Position numbers and translations under genes: made by a program. From contig NW_020170424.1 in NCBI RefSeq assembly GCF_000524195.1, forward strand, positions 121,134-185,133: a stretch of 64,000 nucleotides of DNA. Reading direction: 5' to 3'. The DNA is from Echinococcus granulosus (Eukaryota > Platyhelminthes > Cestoda > Cyclophyllidea > Taeniidae). Shown here one piece after another: positions 14,401 through 27,200 of this stretch. Position 1 is the first letter of the stretch. Each line of letters starts with the position of its first letter. Under the pieces are notes generated by a model. It had not been told where the DNA came from. It saw only the letters and a list, made by a program, of their open reading frames with translations, and searched no databases.

Positions 14401-14807
14401 TATGGACAAGAGAGTTCCTTCACTTCCGAATGCTGACTCCCAACATGGGCGTTAAAGTCATGGAAGTAGTAGGGTTTCGACTCGGCCTGGCACCCATCAC
14501 GAGGGCAGAAAGGACAACCGGGCAGGGAGTCCCCCATAGGCAGAATCACATCACCTTCTGCAGCGTTGCGAGAGTCGCAGTCCTTCAGATGATCGTCCAA
14601 ATCCACGTTGCTGGAGAAGGCGCTGAGGCACTGCCAGCATTGCCAGGTAAAGTCATCGGTGGTGAAACGAATGATCTTGGCTCGCTTTCTCTGCGGCAAA
14701 GCAATGTTAACACTTATGGGACTGACTGGTGATTTAATTAGGGCGTGTTTTGCTTTAGCCGGCCGACGTGACAAATCCTTTGACTCTGGTGAAGAGTTAT
14801 TAAACAT
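8483..14807 (-). CDS. multi-C2H2 zinc-finger nuclear protein
   Basis: Likely a DNA- or chromatin-binding protein of about 1,027 residues. Coding exons: 14807-14312, 13705-13140, 11108-10620, 10466-10028, 9667-9120, 9028-8483 (stop TAG). All junctions have GT-AG sites and keep the frame. About ten Cys2-His2 or Cys2-His-Cys fingers: three in exon 1 (after a basic PQRKRAK patch near residues 41-50), one at the start of exon 2, CPICGDN...HLQVEH in exon 3, one split across exons 3/4 (FPCQ then LCGMAYP...HAVLKH), CPFCELV...HLAKIH in exon 4, one split across exons 5/6 (CRLCGAE...YIHMEL then DH), and two or three in exon 6. Exon 5 holds an RG-rich stretch with an AT-hook core RGRP. Linkers are acidic, Gln/Pro-rich or Ala-rich. 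No orthologue recognised. The exon 4 donor could be 10028 or three bases away. Confidence 0.82.
10840..11020 (-). repeat. Gln/Pro/Glu-coding low-complexity tract
   Basis: Within exon 3 of the zinc-finger gene: CAA/CAG- and GAA-rich repeats give runs such as EEQQQEEL, PPPQQQPTPAP and acidic NETAKMENKTEEED. This is a disordered linker between fingers and likely length-variable. Confidence 0.7.
11109..13139 (-). other. 2-kb intron of the zinc-finger gene
   Basis: Between exon 2 and exon 3. No additional exon with good splice sites was found, and open frames on both strands (for example 11552-11767 and 11992-12291) have no recognised similarity. Confidence 0.5.
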
Positions 14808-14819
14808 TGTCGTAACTAG
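14808..14819 (-). promoter_or_regulatory. splice acceptor just before the zinc-finger start codon
   Basis: A polypyrimidine tract and CTAG acceptor (exon edge 14815) lie 8 nt before the ATG at 14807. This is either the end of a 5'-UTR intron or a spliced-leader trans-splicing site, which is common in flatworms. It also argues for the ATG at 14807 rather than the in-frame ATG at 14831, which lies upstream of the acceptor. Confidence 0.5.
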
Positions 14820-17210
14820 AACAGAAAACAAGTTTTAGTAAGATTATAACAAGACCGGATTTAAAAGGTTCAACTTTAGAGTATTTGAGGCGTAAAAAAG
14901 AGAGGAAAATCAAGACTGGAAGCATTCAGTGAAAATACCAGTGCGTGAATGATAAAACCGGTTAAAATTAAAAACCAAATTGGATAGACAACACAAAGAA
15001 AGCAATTTTATCACCAAAATAGGGCAGTAGGTATTGAGCCAAAAAACGGTGGATAAAAACACCATGCCGATTGCATCCGAAATTTGCAAATTAGAAGCGA
15101 AAAATCAAACACGAGGGCAAGTCACAAAAAAGTGTTCTAAGCGGATCAGAAAATGCAACTTCGAAGAAGCACAGTAGCTTAGATGAAGAGCAATAGGTAA
15201 AGCTAACCAAAGTACAAAACTTAATTTCAGATAGTAATTTAGGGGAATCGTCTCACTTAACCAGAATTGTAGTTCGACCACCCTAATGGACTTTAAATAT
15301 GGCGGTTCCGCCTGTTTGTGCAAGCTCAACTGTAAGCAGAATTGCATCATGTGTAGGCGATGCTAAATTAGAGAATTTTTGCGCAACTACCACTATATCC
15401 AAGATTTTTACATTTTAGCTTTAACGAAAATTATTCCTAAATGTCAGTTTTTACGGTGAAAAGTATTAAATTTAAGAATAGTTTAGGCTGTCGGCACAAT
15501 AAAATAAAGGCTATAAAATGCACATATTCTGTAAACACAACAAGATCATTTTATTTTTCGCAACAAGTGTCACTCCCTACATCTTCCGTCCCTTGGTATT
15601 GTTTTCAAAATCTGGGCTGATTTGCTTTTTTTTGTTGGTCGTGGTATCTTCTGTTATAAAATACTTCCTGCTTATTATCCTGAAGCTTTTTGAATCTTGC
15701 ACATACCGTCCTCAAATTCCTAATCTCTATAAAGTAGCTTAATCTTCTTTTACTTTGCTTCAGCTCTTGTTACTGAATAGCGAGTTTTTATCAGGCACAT
15801 TCCTCTGAACCCAGCGGACTTGTGAGTGCTTTCCTTTATTTTGATTGGTTCGGGAGTAATTTGTGTTACAAGTTATTTCATGATGCACACTGCCACATCC
15901 TTTAACGTTTGCAGCGCTGGCGCGACTTCAATCAAAAAAGCTGTTCTCTTTTTACATATATGCATACATGCAATGGTTCAAATAAGTCCTAATATGACTG
16001 GATTTTAATTGTTTCCAACGACTCTTCTGTTTTAGAGATATGCGTCCCGATTTCGTGTGTTAGGATTCAATTTCGATTGGGCTTAAACCATGATGCTTAG
16101 CTGGAATTATCAGGAAGATAACATTTTTTTCGTGTTTGTATTTTCCATAGCAACCGAAGTAAACACGAGACACCAAAGCAGTTTCATTTCTAGTGTACAT
16201 AATTTCTTTTTACACGTGCTTTAAGTGTGTTAATTAATCGCGTCCAGTAGCTCACATCTCATGAGTTTTTGTGAATGGATGCTTTTGTGGTGTCAGTAGA
16301 CTGCAGTGTGAAGTATCGCTCCACCTGTCTATCACATAAATTGTTGAAGTCTTCCACGAGCACCTTATTACTAGTTACCACAGCAATGCAGCAGTGCCTT
16401 GGGTGCCCCTTCCCGAATTCCTTTTGAATATGTTCATCACTACCAGAAGTTAAGCATATTTCACTGCATTAAGTTGCTGTTCAATTAAGCAAAACCTCCC
16501 GGCCGGTGGTGTAATTGATTTACAATGGATATTCCCGTCATAATCTGTTATTAAGGATGTTTTACAATAAAAACTAGAATTTTTAAAGAGCATGCGCTTC
16601 AGCATGAGCAATGCACTCGCTTTTATCATTGACCCAAAAAACCGTGGAATTTTCGAGATAACGGTAATTGTCCAGAAAATCATTTTTTTTATAAGTGGAT
16701 AAACAGATTAATGAGAATCAGGTAAAAGAAGAAGCGTTGGGATGAAAGAACTCTGCTGTATTCAAACAGGTCGGCTTGAGTTTTTTCCGTCTTCAAAAAA
16801 TGAAAGTGCTTAAGATGAACCAGTTCATAAATATGGCAGTGATTTTAAAGTATTGGATGTATTGTGGAAATTAAAGTAATAATCCTAGAATATTTTAGCT
16901 TCACGGTAACAATGAGCTTCTCTTTTATGCCCTCACCACATCGGCTTCTTAGTTGGCGCTTTCTGTTGTCTGGAAAAGAAGGTAAGTTTTACTATTTTAC
17001 TTTTCCCATAAAATTCAATTGCTATTTGGCTGAACAAATGATTCTTAATCGGAGATTTCGCCCACCTTTGCGTTAACGCGTCTTTGGAAAAACTACAAAT
17101 GGAAAGTAATGTTATGGAGCAAGTTTGTTGGAGTCATTAATTACCCTGCCCAATGGAACAAGGTTTTACTGTAAACTTTGAAGCAGCAAAGTGTGAAGCA
17201 GATTGTAGAG
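14820..17210. other. intergenic region between zinc-finger and micro-exon genes
   Basis: AT-rich, with short open frames only. The hydrophobic plus-strand frame at 15518-15742 and the minus frame at 16450-16683 show no family motif. Minus-strand AATAAA-like words occur (for example near 15834-15839) and could serve the micro-exon gene's 3' end, but this is not testable here. Confidence 0.4.
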
Positions 17211-20200
17211 TTAGTCACACAAAAAAACAGAGTGATGGGAAGCAGAAATGGGGGTTACCTTTGCTAAGTTATCCTTATTGCGTGAGCGTTGGGTGTCAGT
17301 TGATGCGGAGTAGGAAACCAACTGAAAAGGAATAAAAAATGTATAAGGCAATGAAAAAATTGGCCATTACCTTTGAACTGGTGAGCAATTGACATCCTGA
17401 GGCCGTTTACCAGAGGGAGGAAAGGAGTCGACGTAAAAAAACCAGTATTTGGGCTAATGATGAAAAAAGGAAACTTACACCAGAGGAGCTTGTGAGTTGG
17501 CCAAGTGGGGTAGCTGTCTGCAAAAGTGTGGATAAAATAATTTCAAGTGTCGTCACTTTCACTGCTGGCCTGCATTAGTAATGATCCTTCTCATTGCCTT
17601 TACTTAAATGATGCTCTTCAGTAATATGCTTAGGTGCCTTAAAGAATTAAATGACGAGTTCCACTTTTAACTCCAGTCTTTAACGTAGACAAATGTTGGC
17701 CTTTTGAGGTAATCTAGATATTGTCGAACATCGCGAATGCTTTGGTCTCAGGAGGTGGTTCCATTTCGTCGTTTTAGAAGTCGCCTCTTTCCTTCCTGAT
17801 TCTCAAACATTTTACAGTGGCCGACTGGCAAATATCAAGTTAAAATAGACTTAAGTTTGGTCAAGGCCAATCAAAACACCAGAAGCACTAGAGAATGGGA
17901 TCCATCGTGTCTACGGCGTAAAATCAGAAGCCGGTGAGCGGGCACGTGTGCATACCCCTTTCTCTCAGCTTTTTCATGCATGTCGACAATAGGAACACCC
18001 TCATTGTGTCTCCATCCCACTGCTTATTAGAAGCGGCAACCCGAGAGCAGAATCCAAGCTCCTTAACAATCGGTGGTATCTAACTTCCACATCTACCGAG
18101 CGTTAGCTTGAACCCGCATGGGTGTTTGCTTTCTTCCTCTAGTTTTTAATGGACAAGTAGCTTCAGCTTCTTCCACCTGATCGCTCGCCAGCCCCAATAC
18201 ACATTTGTCCATAGGCATATTCACCTTTTAGTCTTCCGCATAAAAATAATAATGGACGTGGACCAAACAAACCTGGATGAAGCCAGTGAGATGAATAAGT
18301 GAAAATCAGTGGTTTAAATGATTAACTTTAGTGGGACTTCGTACTAATATCCTGAGGATCTGTTGGTAACGTCTGCAGCACCAGAAATTATTCATCCGAT
18401 TTTCCAGGAATTCAATCCACCTATCGGGTTTCCTGTGTCAAAAAATCGAACTACCATGGATAAGCAAGAATGAAACTGCCGCAGGGCTTCCAGCAATCTG
18501 TCAGCAATTACGGACCCATAAGTAGCACTCCCAGTTGAAGTATTTGTCGTCCTGAGTACTCTGGCTTGGAGCTCGGCAGAATTAAAGGCTAAGCACACAA
18601 TCAGTAGTGCATGACAGGTCTAGACTCGAAAGACGCTGTACCATCTATGAAAACCCGTTCATTTAAGCTGAAGTGCTTCATTTGCACTAACGCGAAACTA
18701 AGTACGGAAGCTGTTTGAGGGATAGTCTTGATCTTGTAAACTTGACACTAAAAACTTGCACAGGTCGTGTGGCGAGGGTGATTAATTATTTACAGGGTAT
18801 GTAAAACTCACTTTTGTGTGACTTTCCACAGTTGTAGAGGTAGTAGTAACAGAAGCATTTCCCGTTGCCTGCAAAGCACGGAACAAACACCCCTTATTAC
18901 GCTGCTGAACATTATCTACTTATCAGCGAAATAAGTTGCAAGATACATTAAAGAAGAATGTTTTCTTGGCTAGTGAAATGTTAAATCACTAAACACCGAA
19001 GCGCTCAGATATCCTTCAATATATTATGTTTGAATGTGGATGTGAATGATGGGGATGAAGAGCCGGAGGACTATTTTACATCATCGGTGTTGCCGAAAGG
19101 CAGATGCAGATAACTTACAGCAGCGGGGATGGTAGAATGACCAGTGCGACTAAATAACTGTAAGAATAAATATAATTAAAGTAAGTAAGCTGCAAACTCC
19201 ATTCAAATCGGGACTTGGAGAGTCATACTCACAAAAGAGCATGTCATCATGACAAAGCTACTCATCGAAGTGGATGGCAAGTGTGTCACATAACTCTCAG
19301 TCAAGGGGGTTATTTTTAGGTCAGTTTTATTCGGGCGGAGTAAATCAAGTTCAAGCGGCAGGTAGTGCCACTACTCTGTAATGATAACACAGAATTTGTG
19401 GATGTCTGCTCACATTCAGGGAAGACTTTAAGCACGGTCTGTATGGCAACAGCCTCCCTCTCAACCACTCATGGGCAAGGCAGAAGGGTGGGTTAAACGT
19501 TTTCAAGAAGGCCCCAAATTTGACAGTGACGGGTTCGTTCCATGTACCCACCTGGTAGTTACTTCTGTCTGCATTTAGCTGGCGGTAAAAATATCAGAGT
19601 CTGGGAATTAACCATAAAATAGGACGAGACGAATCTATCCATTGTAAGGTTGAGTGAATTCATGTCCGACCGTTTGAGACTGCAAGGTACTCACACAAAT
19701 TTTAACTTCGGATAGACACAGAGGTGTTGACTAGCCACAATGACCTGAAGGAGCACTTTGATGAAGAGGTTTTGCTTTCCTGGATGGCATCGCTACCCGT
19801 AGCTGGGTCATGATACATAATTTAATGATGGAATGAAAACGAGTATCGAAACGATGGAAACATGCTAGGATGGCCAAATTGGCACTGATAATAAAGTGAA
19901 GCAAATTGTCCGCGAAATAGCCGGACCGTCAAGTCTTTTCATGTCGAAGCTTTCTAAAGAATAATTAAGTGCCGGAATAGGTCTAACATAAACCTATGTC
20001 AATGAAAAGTGTGGTTTCTACTCAGTCAAAGTGACTCTTCCAACTTTTGGTAAGTCAGCTGTCACAGTTTTACTTAAGTACTCAATATATTGACCAGAAA
20101 CTGAAAACTAAAGCAGATCAATCAGTGAATTTTGTGGCATTTTCCAACGAAAATATTATTTTTGTCGCAGAAGTCTGATAATGCCTCATGGAGGCACACA

Positions 20201-21280
20201 TGAAGCATTTCTGATGCTAAGATTCTAATGGGTAAGAGCAGTAGGACACATGGAGGTAATGCTGTGGAAATACATTAAGGAATGTTGAATGGGATGGCGG
20301 TCATGAAGCCGATGAGTTTGGAGGAATGATGAAATAAAGTAGTGTAAGGTAATATCCAAAAATGCCAGAATTGGTGCGCCAGGTGGAACCCTTAGTGAAC
20401 ACGGTGACCGTCGTGTCCTTGGGATTAAAGAAGTGGGGGAAAAGTACTGCTGTATAAAGAGACACAAACCTTTCGAACTTCATTTGATGAAATCACAAAA
20501 AAGGCAATTTAAGGGCAGAGTGAGTACACAAAATGCCACTGCATCCCACAAGAACCATCTGCTGTTCCACAATGACAAGACACTATGCATCATGAGGAGT
20601 AACCGATCAAGAGTTTACCTTCCCAAGGCCCTCGTTTCTGGTAGTTCGCTGAGTCTCCTAATACAAGAAAAGACAAGGTGGCTAGGGTTTGTTGTATCAG
20701 AGGAATAGAAAGTATCGCATTTAGTGCTAGTATTTTACATGTGGAGAAGAAGGACAACGAAGAAGGTGACTGAAGGGGCTCGTCCAACTCACGGTGTCAC
20801 GACTAGTATACCAGCTTAAGGGTAACTTCAAGATGTCATGAAGACAAATGGAGTGCCCCATGCACTGAGCACAATGGAGTAAACAATTACGGTAAGGGGG
20901 GGAGGTAGAACCATCGTAAAACGTTTGCGTATACCAATGATGATTAAAAATAATATTTAATTGTGTCGTGTACTTTTATAAAGGCTTCGTTTTGGAGGGA
21001 TTCTGAGCCCCCTAGAAATGGGGATGGAGGCGAGAACCAAGTTGTATTAACGAGGAATAAAGACTACTCGCAAGCAGATGGGTAATGAGTACTAAATGGA
21101 AAGCAGATTTCATTTGCCAAATCTCTTGAATAACTCAAAAGGCATAGCTCACGTTGGTGTGACCTTCAGCTGTGGTTGTTGCAGTGTGACTTTCCACTGC
21201 CTGTAAATAGATGAGGGGAGTTAGGGTTTGTGGGTGTGTTGACGGCAGACTTGATGTCGATAACCAGAGACCCCAAGCGC
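17211..21280 (-). CDS. micro-exon block 7 (3' end)
   Basis: Exons: 21280-21251 ALGVSGYRHQ (donor GTCTGC); 21200-21153 AVESHTATTTAEGHTN; 20657-20619 ETQRTTRNEGLGK; 19730-19695 STPLCLSEVKIC (candidate only); 19157-19119 LFSRTGHSTIPAA; 18868-18812 ATGNASVTTTSTTVESHTK; 17517-17479 TATPLGQLTSSSG; and 17321-17259, starting LVSYSASTDTQ. This last exon is 63 nt if its GTAACC donor is used; otherwise it reads on to a TAA at 17211-17213 and is the terminal exon. A possible further exon near 18514-18553 (TTNTSTGSATYGS) needs an off-by-one border and is not counted. Confidence 0.6.
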
Positions 21281-24200
21281 CTGAACAAGAGCATTAAAAA
21301 TAGAACCCAATGAAAACATATAACTTATTTCAGCTGTATGTGACAGCCTATAAATTCAACCGTTTTTGCCAAACTACTCCAGAAAAAAAATTTTTGGCAG
21401 ATGAAGCTCTCCTCCTTTCTGCTCAGTGTTTAATCTTATTTGACTAGAAGATTGGATGGGTAAATCAGGGCGAAGTCAATTAAAGATGGAGCAGGGAGTA
21501 AGATTCAATTCTATTCTGAAACTGTAGGGCAGTCAATCTAGCAATCTCCGACGAATAGGACCTTTCTGGCTTAGGAATCGAATTTAAATAGCACGAAATT
21601 GTGCTCAGGGAGATCAAAGGCACTGTAAATGGGCCAGAGTGAATGGACAAGTCCAACAGACATTTTTTGGGTATGCTCGTTCAGATGTAGGTTGAACGGA
21701 GATACAAGTAATTATCTTTGCCGGTTGCCTACTTTTCCGGAACGTGACGCCTTAGCCTGAACGTGATGTTCTTTAAGATAATAATGTTACATTATAAAGC
21801 GGTCCACAAGGACTTCTGCACGGCTTTTTGGACGAAAGGCGAAGGCGCAATTTTGTGGCTTTTCATTGTGATGGAGTACGCTGTCGTCCACGAGAACCAT
21901 ACAGTAGGTGGACGAGATGAATGGTAAGGAGAATCGCTCAAGGTCAAGAAACTGCTGAATCTCGGCTTACGGTTTACTGATCGTCAGTGCACTCAGACGT
22001 CCATAAACGGAAAGGTGTCACAAAGAACGTGGTAATAACAAGTGCCTACTGATCCGAGTGACAGATTTGTCACTTTCGGTGTCGGCATTGGGCAAGTAAG
22101 GAATGCAACTGACTTACGGTAGAGGTGCTGGAGGATTGCCCAATACGACCGAACAACCGCAAAACAAGAGACAAGCTACTTGGACAAATCATCTAACTAA
22201 ATCTGACGCGAGGGTAAATTTCCTAAAGGTCAATTTCTTCCCCTTCCTTAAAGCTACCCATTATCTGTCTATCAGTCTCGCCTGCTAATTTCCAGTTGAC
22301 ATTCAACGCACGAAGACCAGTTTTACAGCAGGCGAACGAAACCTAGACAGAGATGGATCCCTGGGCCGTTCCCGCCGATATTTACAAGGTCACCATTAGT
22401 ACAGTAATGCACCAAAGCTCATTCTGATATTTGACACCGGAATGTAACTATAAATAACGGCAATGAAAGGCAGTTGATGGAACATCCTATTACTTACCTT
22501 TGTGAGGGCTTCCTTTTTGGATGGGTCCTGAGCCCCCTAGAAATAGAAAGGAGGTGAAAAAAGGAGATACGTTAATGGGAATAGAAGGCTGTTTGAAAAT
22601 GGATGAAGCGTGAACGCTTGATAGCTGAAATCCATAACTCACATCGGTGTGACTTTCGACTGTGGTCGTAGAGATGTGACTTCCCGCCGCCTATAGACGA
22701 ATGAGGGAATTAGGGGGTTGTTGGTGGATTTAAAGCAGAGTTGTTAAAAACCTATTCAACTTACCTGATTTTGAGTGCCAGAGGCTCCGGGTACCTGAAA
22801 AAGAACATTACAATTAGAATCCGATGAAGATTTGTGCCATTTTAAGTAGTACACGAACCATCTCAAACTAGTTCGAGTGGGAGAATTTGTTTACAGCCAG
22901 TGCTCTTCTCCTCGTTTCACCTCTTCATCATGCCTTTTTGGTCAGTACTTAAACTTTTTGATTAAGAAATTCGACAAAAAACAGGGCGGTGACAAATGAC
23001 TATGGAGAAGAGGATAAGTTTCAGTGTTATCTGTAATCTTCACAATTAATGATCTGGCATAACCTCCAAAAAAGGGTCTTTCTAATTCAGTAATCGAAGG
23101 GGATCGCATGTGGAAATCGGAATCGGGAAGCACGGAACTACCAACTGAATGGAACTGCCATTGTTGTGGATCTACGTTATTCTGGAGGAGTGCGTTACAG
23201 GCTATAACAGACGCACAGCAAGCGGTCAAGATGAATGATAGGAGAAATAGTTTAAGATCAGGAAACTGCTCCATCTCGGCCTATATGCTGCTACTTTCCA
23301 GTGTGCTCAAACGTCCCCAAATGAAAAGTGCAGCATGGAAAACTGATGATAACCAATGCCAACTGATGTGAGTGATGGACGTGTCAGGTTTAATGTAGAC
23401 ATTAGGGACATTGGGGAGAAGGAATGCAATTTACTTACAGTAGAAGTGATGGGGGATTGACCAATGCGACCAAATAACTACAAAATAAGAGGTAAGCTAC
23501 TAGAGGAGATCGTCCCAACCAAACTTGACACATGAATGCAATACTTGAAGGTCGATCTCTTCCGCGTCCTTTTAGCCCCCGCCAAAGAACCAGCAGTCTC
23601 GCCTGCCCTTATTTGCTCTCTCACTCCAATATTTAGTACTTCGAAATAATTGAATTGCTGACTAAGTAGAATAGAATGAGGTAAGCAAGGTAATCATTAG
23701 TTGCTCTTGAACATGGAAACCGCAATGCTATTGTAGACTGATAGATGTCAAATAAAATTTTGCCCAGGCCCTTGAATAACGATGCAAAGACAAAAGTTAA
23801 CTGCCAACCGAACAGCCTACTTTTGTGCAGCCTGCCTTCATAGACGTAGTTTGAGGCTCCTACAATATGCAAAAGATAAGGTAATTGTTATTTGAAATTC
23901 CGAGGATAGAAGAAGGTGCCTCCATGGGATGATAGGGTGATAGATAATTGAGAGCAAGATTGAAGTCGAGCTGGGTTAGTGGATGGATGGATAGATGGAT
24001 GCGAACCAGATAGATAGATGGATGTATGGACACAAAGTGGATGAGCAAAATGATTAGATGGATGCAGGAATGATGAATAGGTCTAGGATGGATGGAGAGG
24101 TGGATACGTTAATGGGAAAGGAAGACTGCCCGAAAATGGATGAGGTGTGAATATTCGATGACATGCAGATGTTCACATTCGTGCAGTATCGTGGATGATT

Positions 24201-27200
24201 GTAAAAGCTCGACTCACGTTGGTGTGACCTTCGACTGTGACTGCGGTGGTGTGGCTTTCCATCGTCTGCAGACAAATAAGGAAAATTAGGATTTGTCGGT
24301 GCGTTTACGGTAGAATTAGAAGAAACCTTTTCAACTCACTTGATGCTGAGCGCCAGAAACAGCGGGCACCTGAACAAGATCATTAATCATAAAATTTAGT
24401 AAAGAATTATGGCTTATTTCAGTAGTATATGATATGCCACAAAAATCCGACTAATGTCGTAGAACTACCCCAAGAGACGAATTTGTTGATGATTAATGGT
24501 CTCATTCGTAGTCTTACGTCTATCCATAGCACAACAATGGTCAGTATTTAACCACTTTTGAACAGAATGATCGGATGGATAAATCATGACTAAGTCTGTT
24601 TACGACTGGAGTCAACGGTAAGTTTTAACCCTGTCCTAAATCTGCGAAACCGTCAACCTGGCAGAGGCTTCAAATATTGCAGTTGACGTTTGCCTACTTT
24701 TTCACAGTCGTGGCATTTGAAAGACAGTGATGTAATTTAAGACAATACCAATGCGTGGTAGAGAGGCTCACTAAGCCATCTGCACAACATGGCCAATGGT
24801 ATGCATGGAACTAGTGACCGAACAGAACCGTTACTGTTGCACCTCTACGCTGTTGTGATGGTGTGCACTACCGCCTACAACAGCTGCACAGCAATTGGGC
24901 GAGATGAATGGAAAGGAGGAAAGTGTAAGGTCAAGGATTTGCGCTCGAACACTAACAATTGGAAAAATGCCACGGTGATTGGTGGTAATAACTACGTCTT
25001 TCTATTTCAGACCACACATTTGTCAGGTTTTTTGTTGACATTGCGGTCAACAAAGTTGATTCTACAGTACGACGAGATGGAATTCGGTTGACTTACCGTT
25101 GGGGCGTTGGAGGGTTGGCTAACGCGACCGAATAACTGCACAAGTGGAGGTAACTCACTTTGGGACACCGAACCCACCACGCTGGATGCGAGTTTCAAAT
25201 TCTTGAACATTAAAACACTTCTCCTTCTTAAGGCTGCCCATTGTCTGCTTAACGATCTCGCCTAAATTTTCCCCTCTCTCTCTCCCTCCATTACTTATCA
25301 CTTGGAGGTGAAACAAGAAGCCGAATAAATGGGAGGATGCTGACACGCACATTATGAATTGACTTCAAATAAGGAATTCTAACTTCATCGTGGACAGACA
25401 GTTGTCGCTTATAAAAAGGCACTGGAACGACAACTCCATGGGCACATAAATTTTTGAGGCAAAGAAGAGGCCGAAAACGATATTTGGAATCTATCATAAA
25501 ATACGCAAAAATAAATTTGTATTTTCCTATTTGATGGAGGTTCGAAGGCAGAAGTCAGTCGTTAATCAAATTGCCTACCTTTGTACGACCTTCCTTCTTA
25601 CAGGTAATTCCAGATTCTTACAAAATTTAAAAGATCACACAAGTGACAATTGAAGTGCTATGAAGAAAGAGGCGCACGATGGAATGATGGGCTGGTAGAT
25701 GATAGAAAGCCAAATGTAGATAGATGGATGAATTGATGCGCGGATATGGGATGCATGCTAGGCTTTGGGATGGATAGATAGATGGCTGTGTCATTCTCTC
25801 CGATGCCCATACGGTTTCTATTATTACAATCATGCATGAAAGTTCATTCTGACATTGGACACCGTAAACGATGAAATCGTGAATGCTGGCAATAGGTGAC
25901 AATGTATTTGACATCTCATTGCTTACTTTCGTGAGGACCTCCTTCTTAGGTGGATTCTGAACCTTTTAGAAATGCAATGGTGGTGAGGAACGACATGCAT
26001 TACCAATAAAGGCAGACCACTTGAAAATGGATGAAGTGCGAATGTTGGAATATGTTCAGGCAGTCTCATTTAGGAAATGGCGTGAATGATCGAGAATGCG
26101 TAACTTACGTCAGTGTGACTTTCGACGGTGGATGTAGTGGTGTGACCTTCCACATCCTGCAGACAAATGAAGTTTATTTAGCAGTTGCTGCTGCTCCTAT
26201 CGCAAAGCCAAAAAGGCCTTCTATCTCACTCGATTCTGAGTGCTGGAGACTCTAGGTGCCTGAATAAGAACATTAAAATTACGACCCGACGACAACATAT
26301 GCTTTTACGGTAGAATATGGAATATATAGAAAAATTTGACCAGTTTTGTCGGACTTCTTCCAATGAAAATGAAACTTGTTCCCAAGTTAGTTCTATTTCT
26401 CTCATTGTGACTGTCTAACATGCATTCTTGGTTGGTATTTGAACTTATTTGATTAAAAAATTGAACTAGGGGAACAGAGTTAAGTCTATTCACAATGGGG
26501 CAAAGGATTGGGTATAATCGTATCCTAATCCTGTGGAACGGTTGGTGGAGCAGAGTCCCCAATTAAAAGAATATTTCCACATCAGGGATCGAAGGAGATT
26601 GCTCGTGTAAATCGGAATCGGAAGGCATGGAACTACCAACTGAGTGGAACTGCCATTGTTGTGGTGGAGCACGATACCGTCTGTATCAGCCGCACAGCAA
26701 GTGGACTGGATGAATGCTAAGGAGGATCGTTTAAGATCAAGGAACTACTGCATCTCCGTCTATGTATTGTTGCTTGCCTGTGTACACAGACGTTCGCAAC
26801 TAGAATGTGGCACATGGCACGGTGGTGATAACCAATGTTTACTGAGGCGAGCGATGCATTTATCAGGTTTAATGTTAACATTTGGGACATTGGTAAGAGG
26901 GACTGCGATTGACTTACGGTAGAAGCGATGCTGGACTGACCGATGCGACCGAATAACTACAAAATAAGGGGCAAACTACTCAAAAAGATCATGTCTACAA
27001 ATCCAGACGCATGGATTCAATTCTTGAATGCTTATCTCGATTCCTTCCTTAAAGCTACCCATTATCTGTCTGTCAATCTTGACCTACTTTTTCCCTCTCT
27101 CCTCCCATCACTTTGCATTTAGAAGTAAAAAGAAAAGCATAATGAATGGGACGAGGTAGGTGGAGTAATTATGAATTGCCCTTGAACAAGTTATTGAAAC

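Noticed and set aside
15518..15742. Hydrophobic plus-strand open frame resembling membrane segments
   Set aside because: AT-rich intergenic T runs give Phe/Leu/Ile stretches by composition alone; no motif or splice support.
17371..17400. 26-nt GT-AG micro-exon (DVNCSPVQ)
   Set aside because: Good splice signals, but the length is not a multiple of three, unlike all the others; including it would shift the frame into the last exon. Kept out pending transcript evidence.
20225..20467. Minus open frame containing TRRSPCSLRV
   Set aside because: Lies in a micro-exon gene intron; the Thr-rich alternative frame (DTTVTVFTK) lacks a GT donor in phase.
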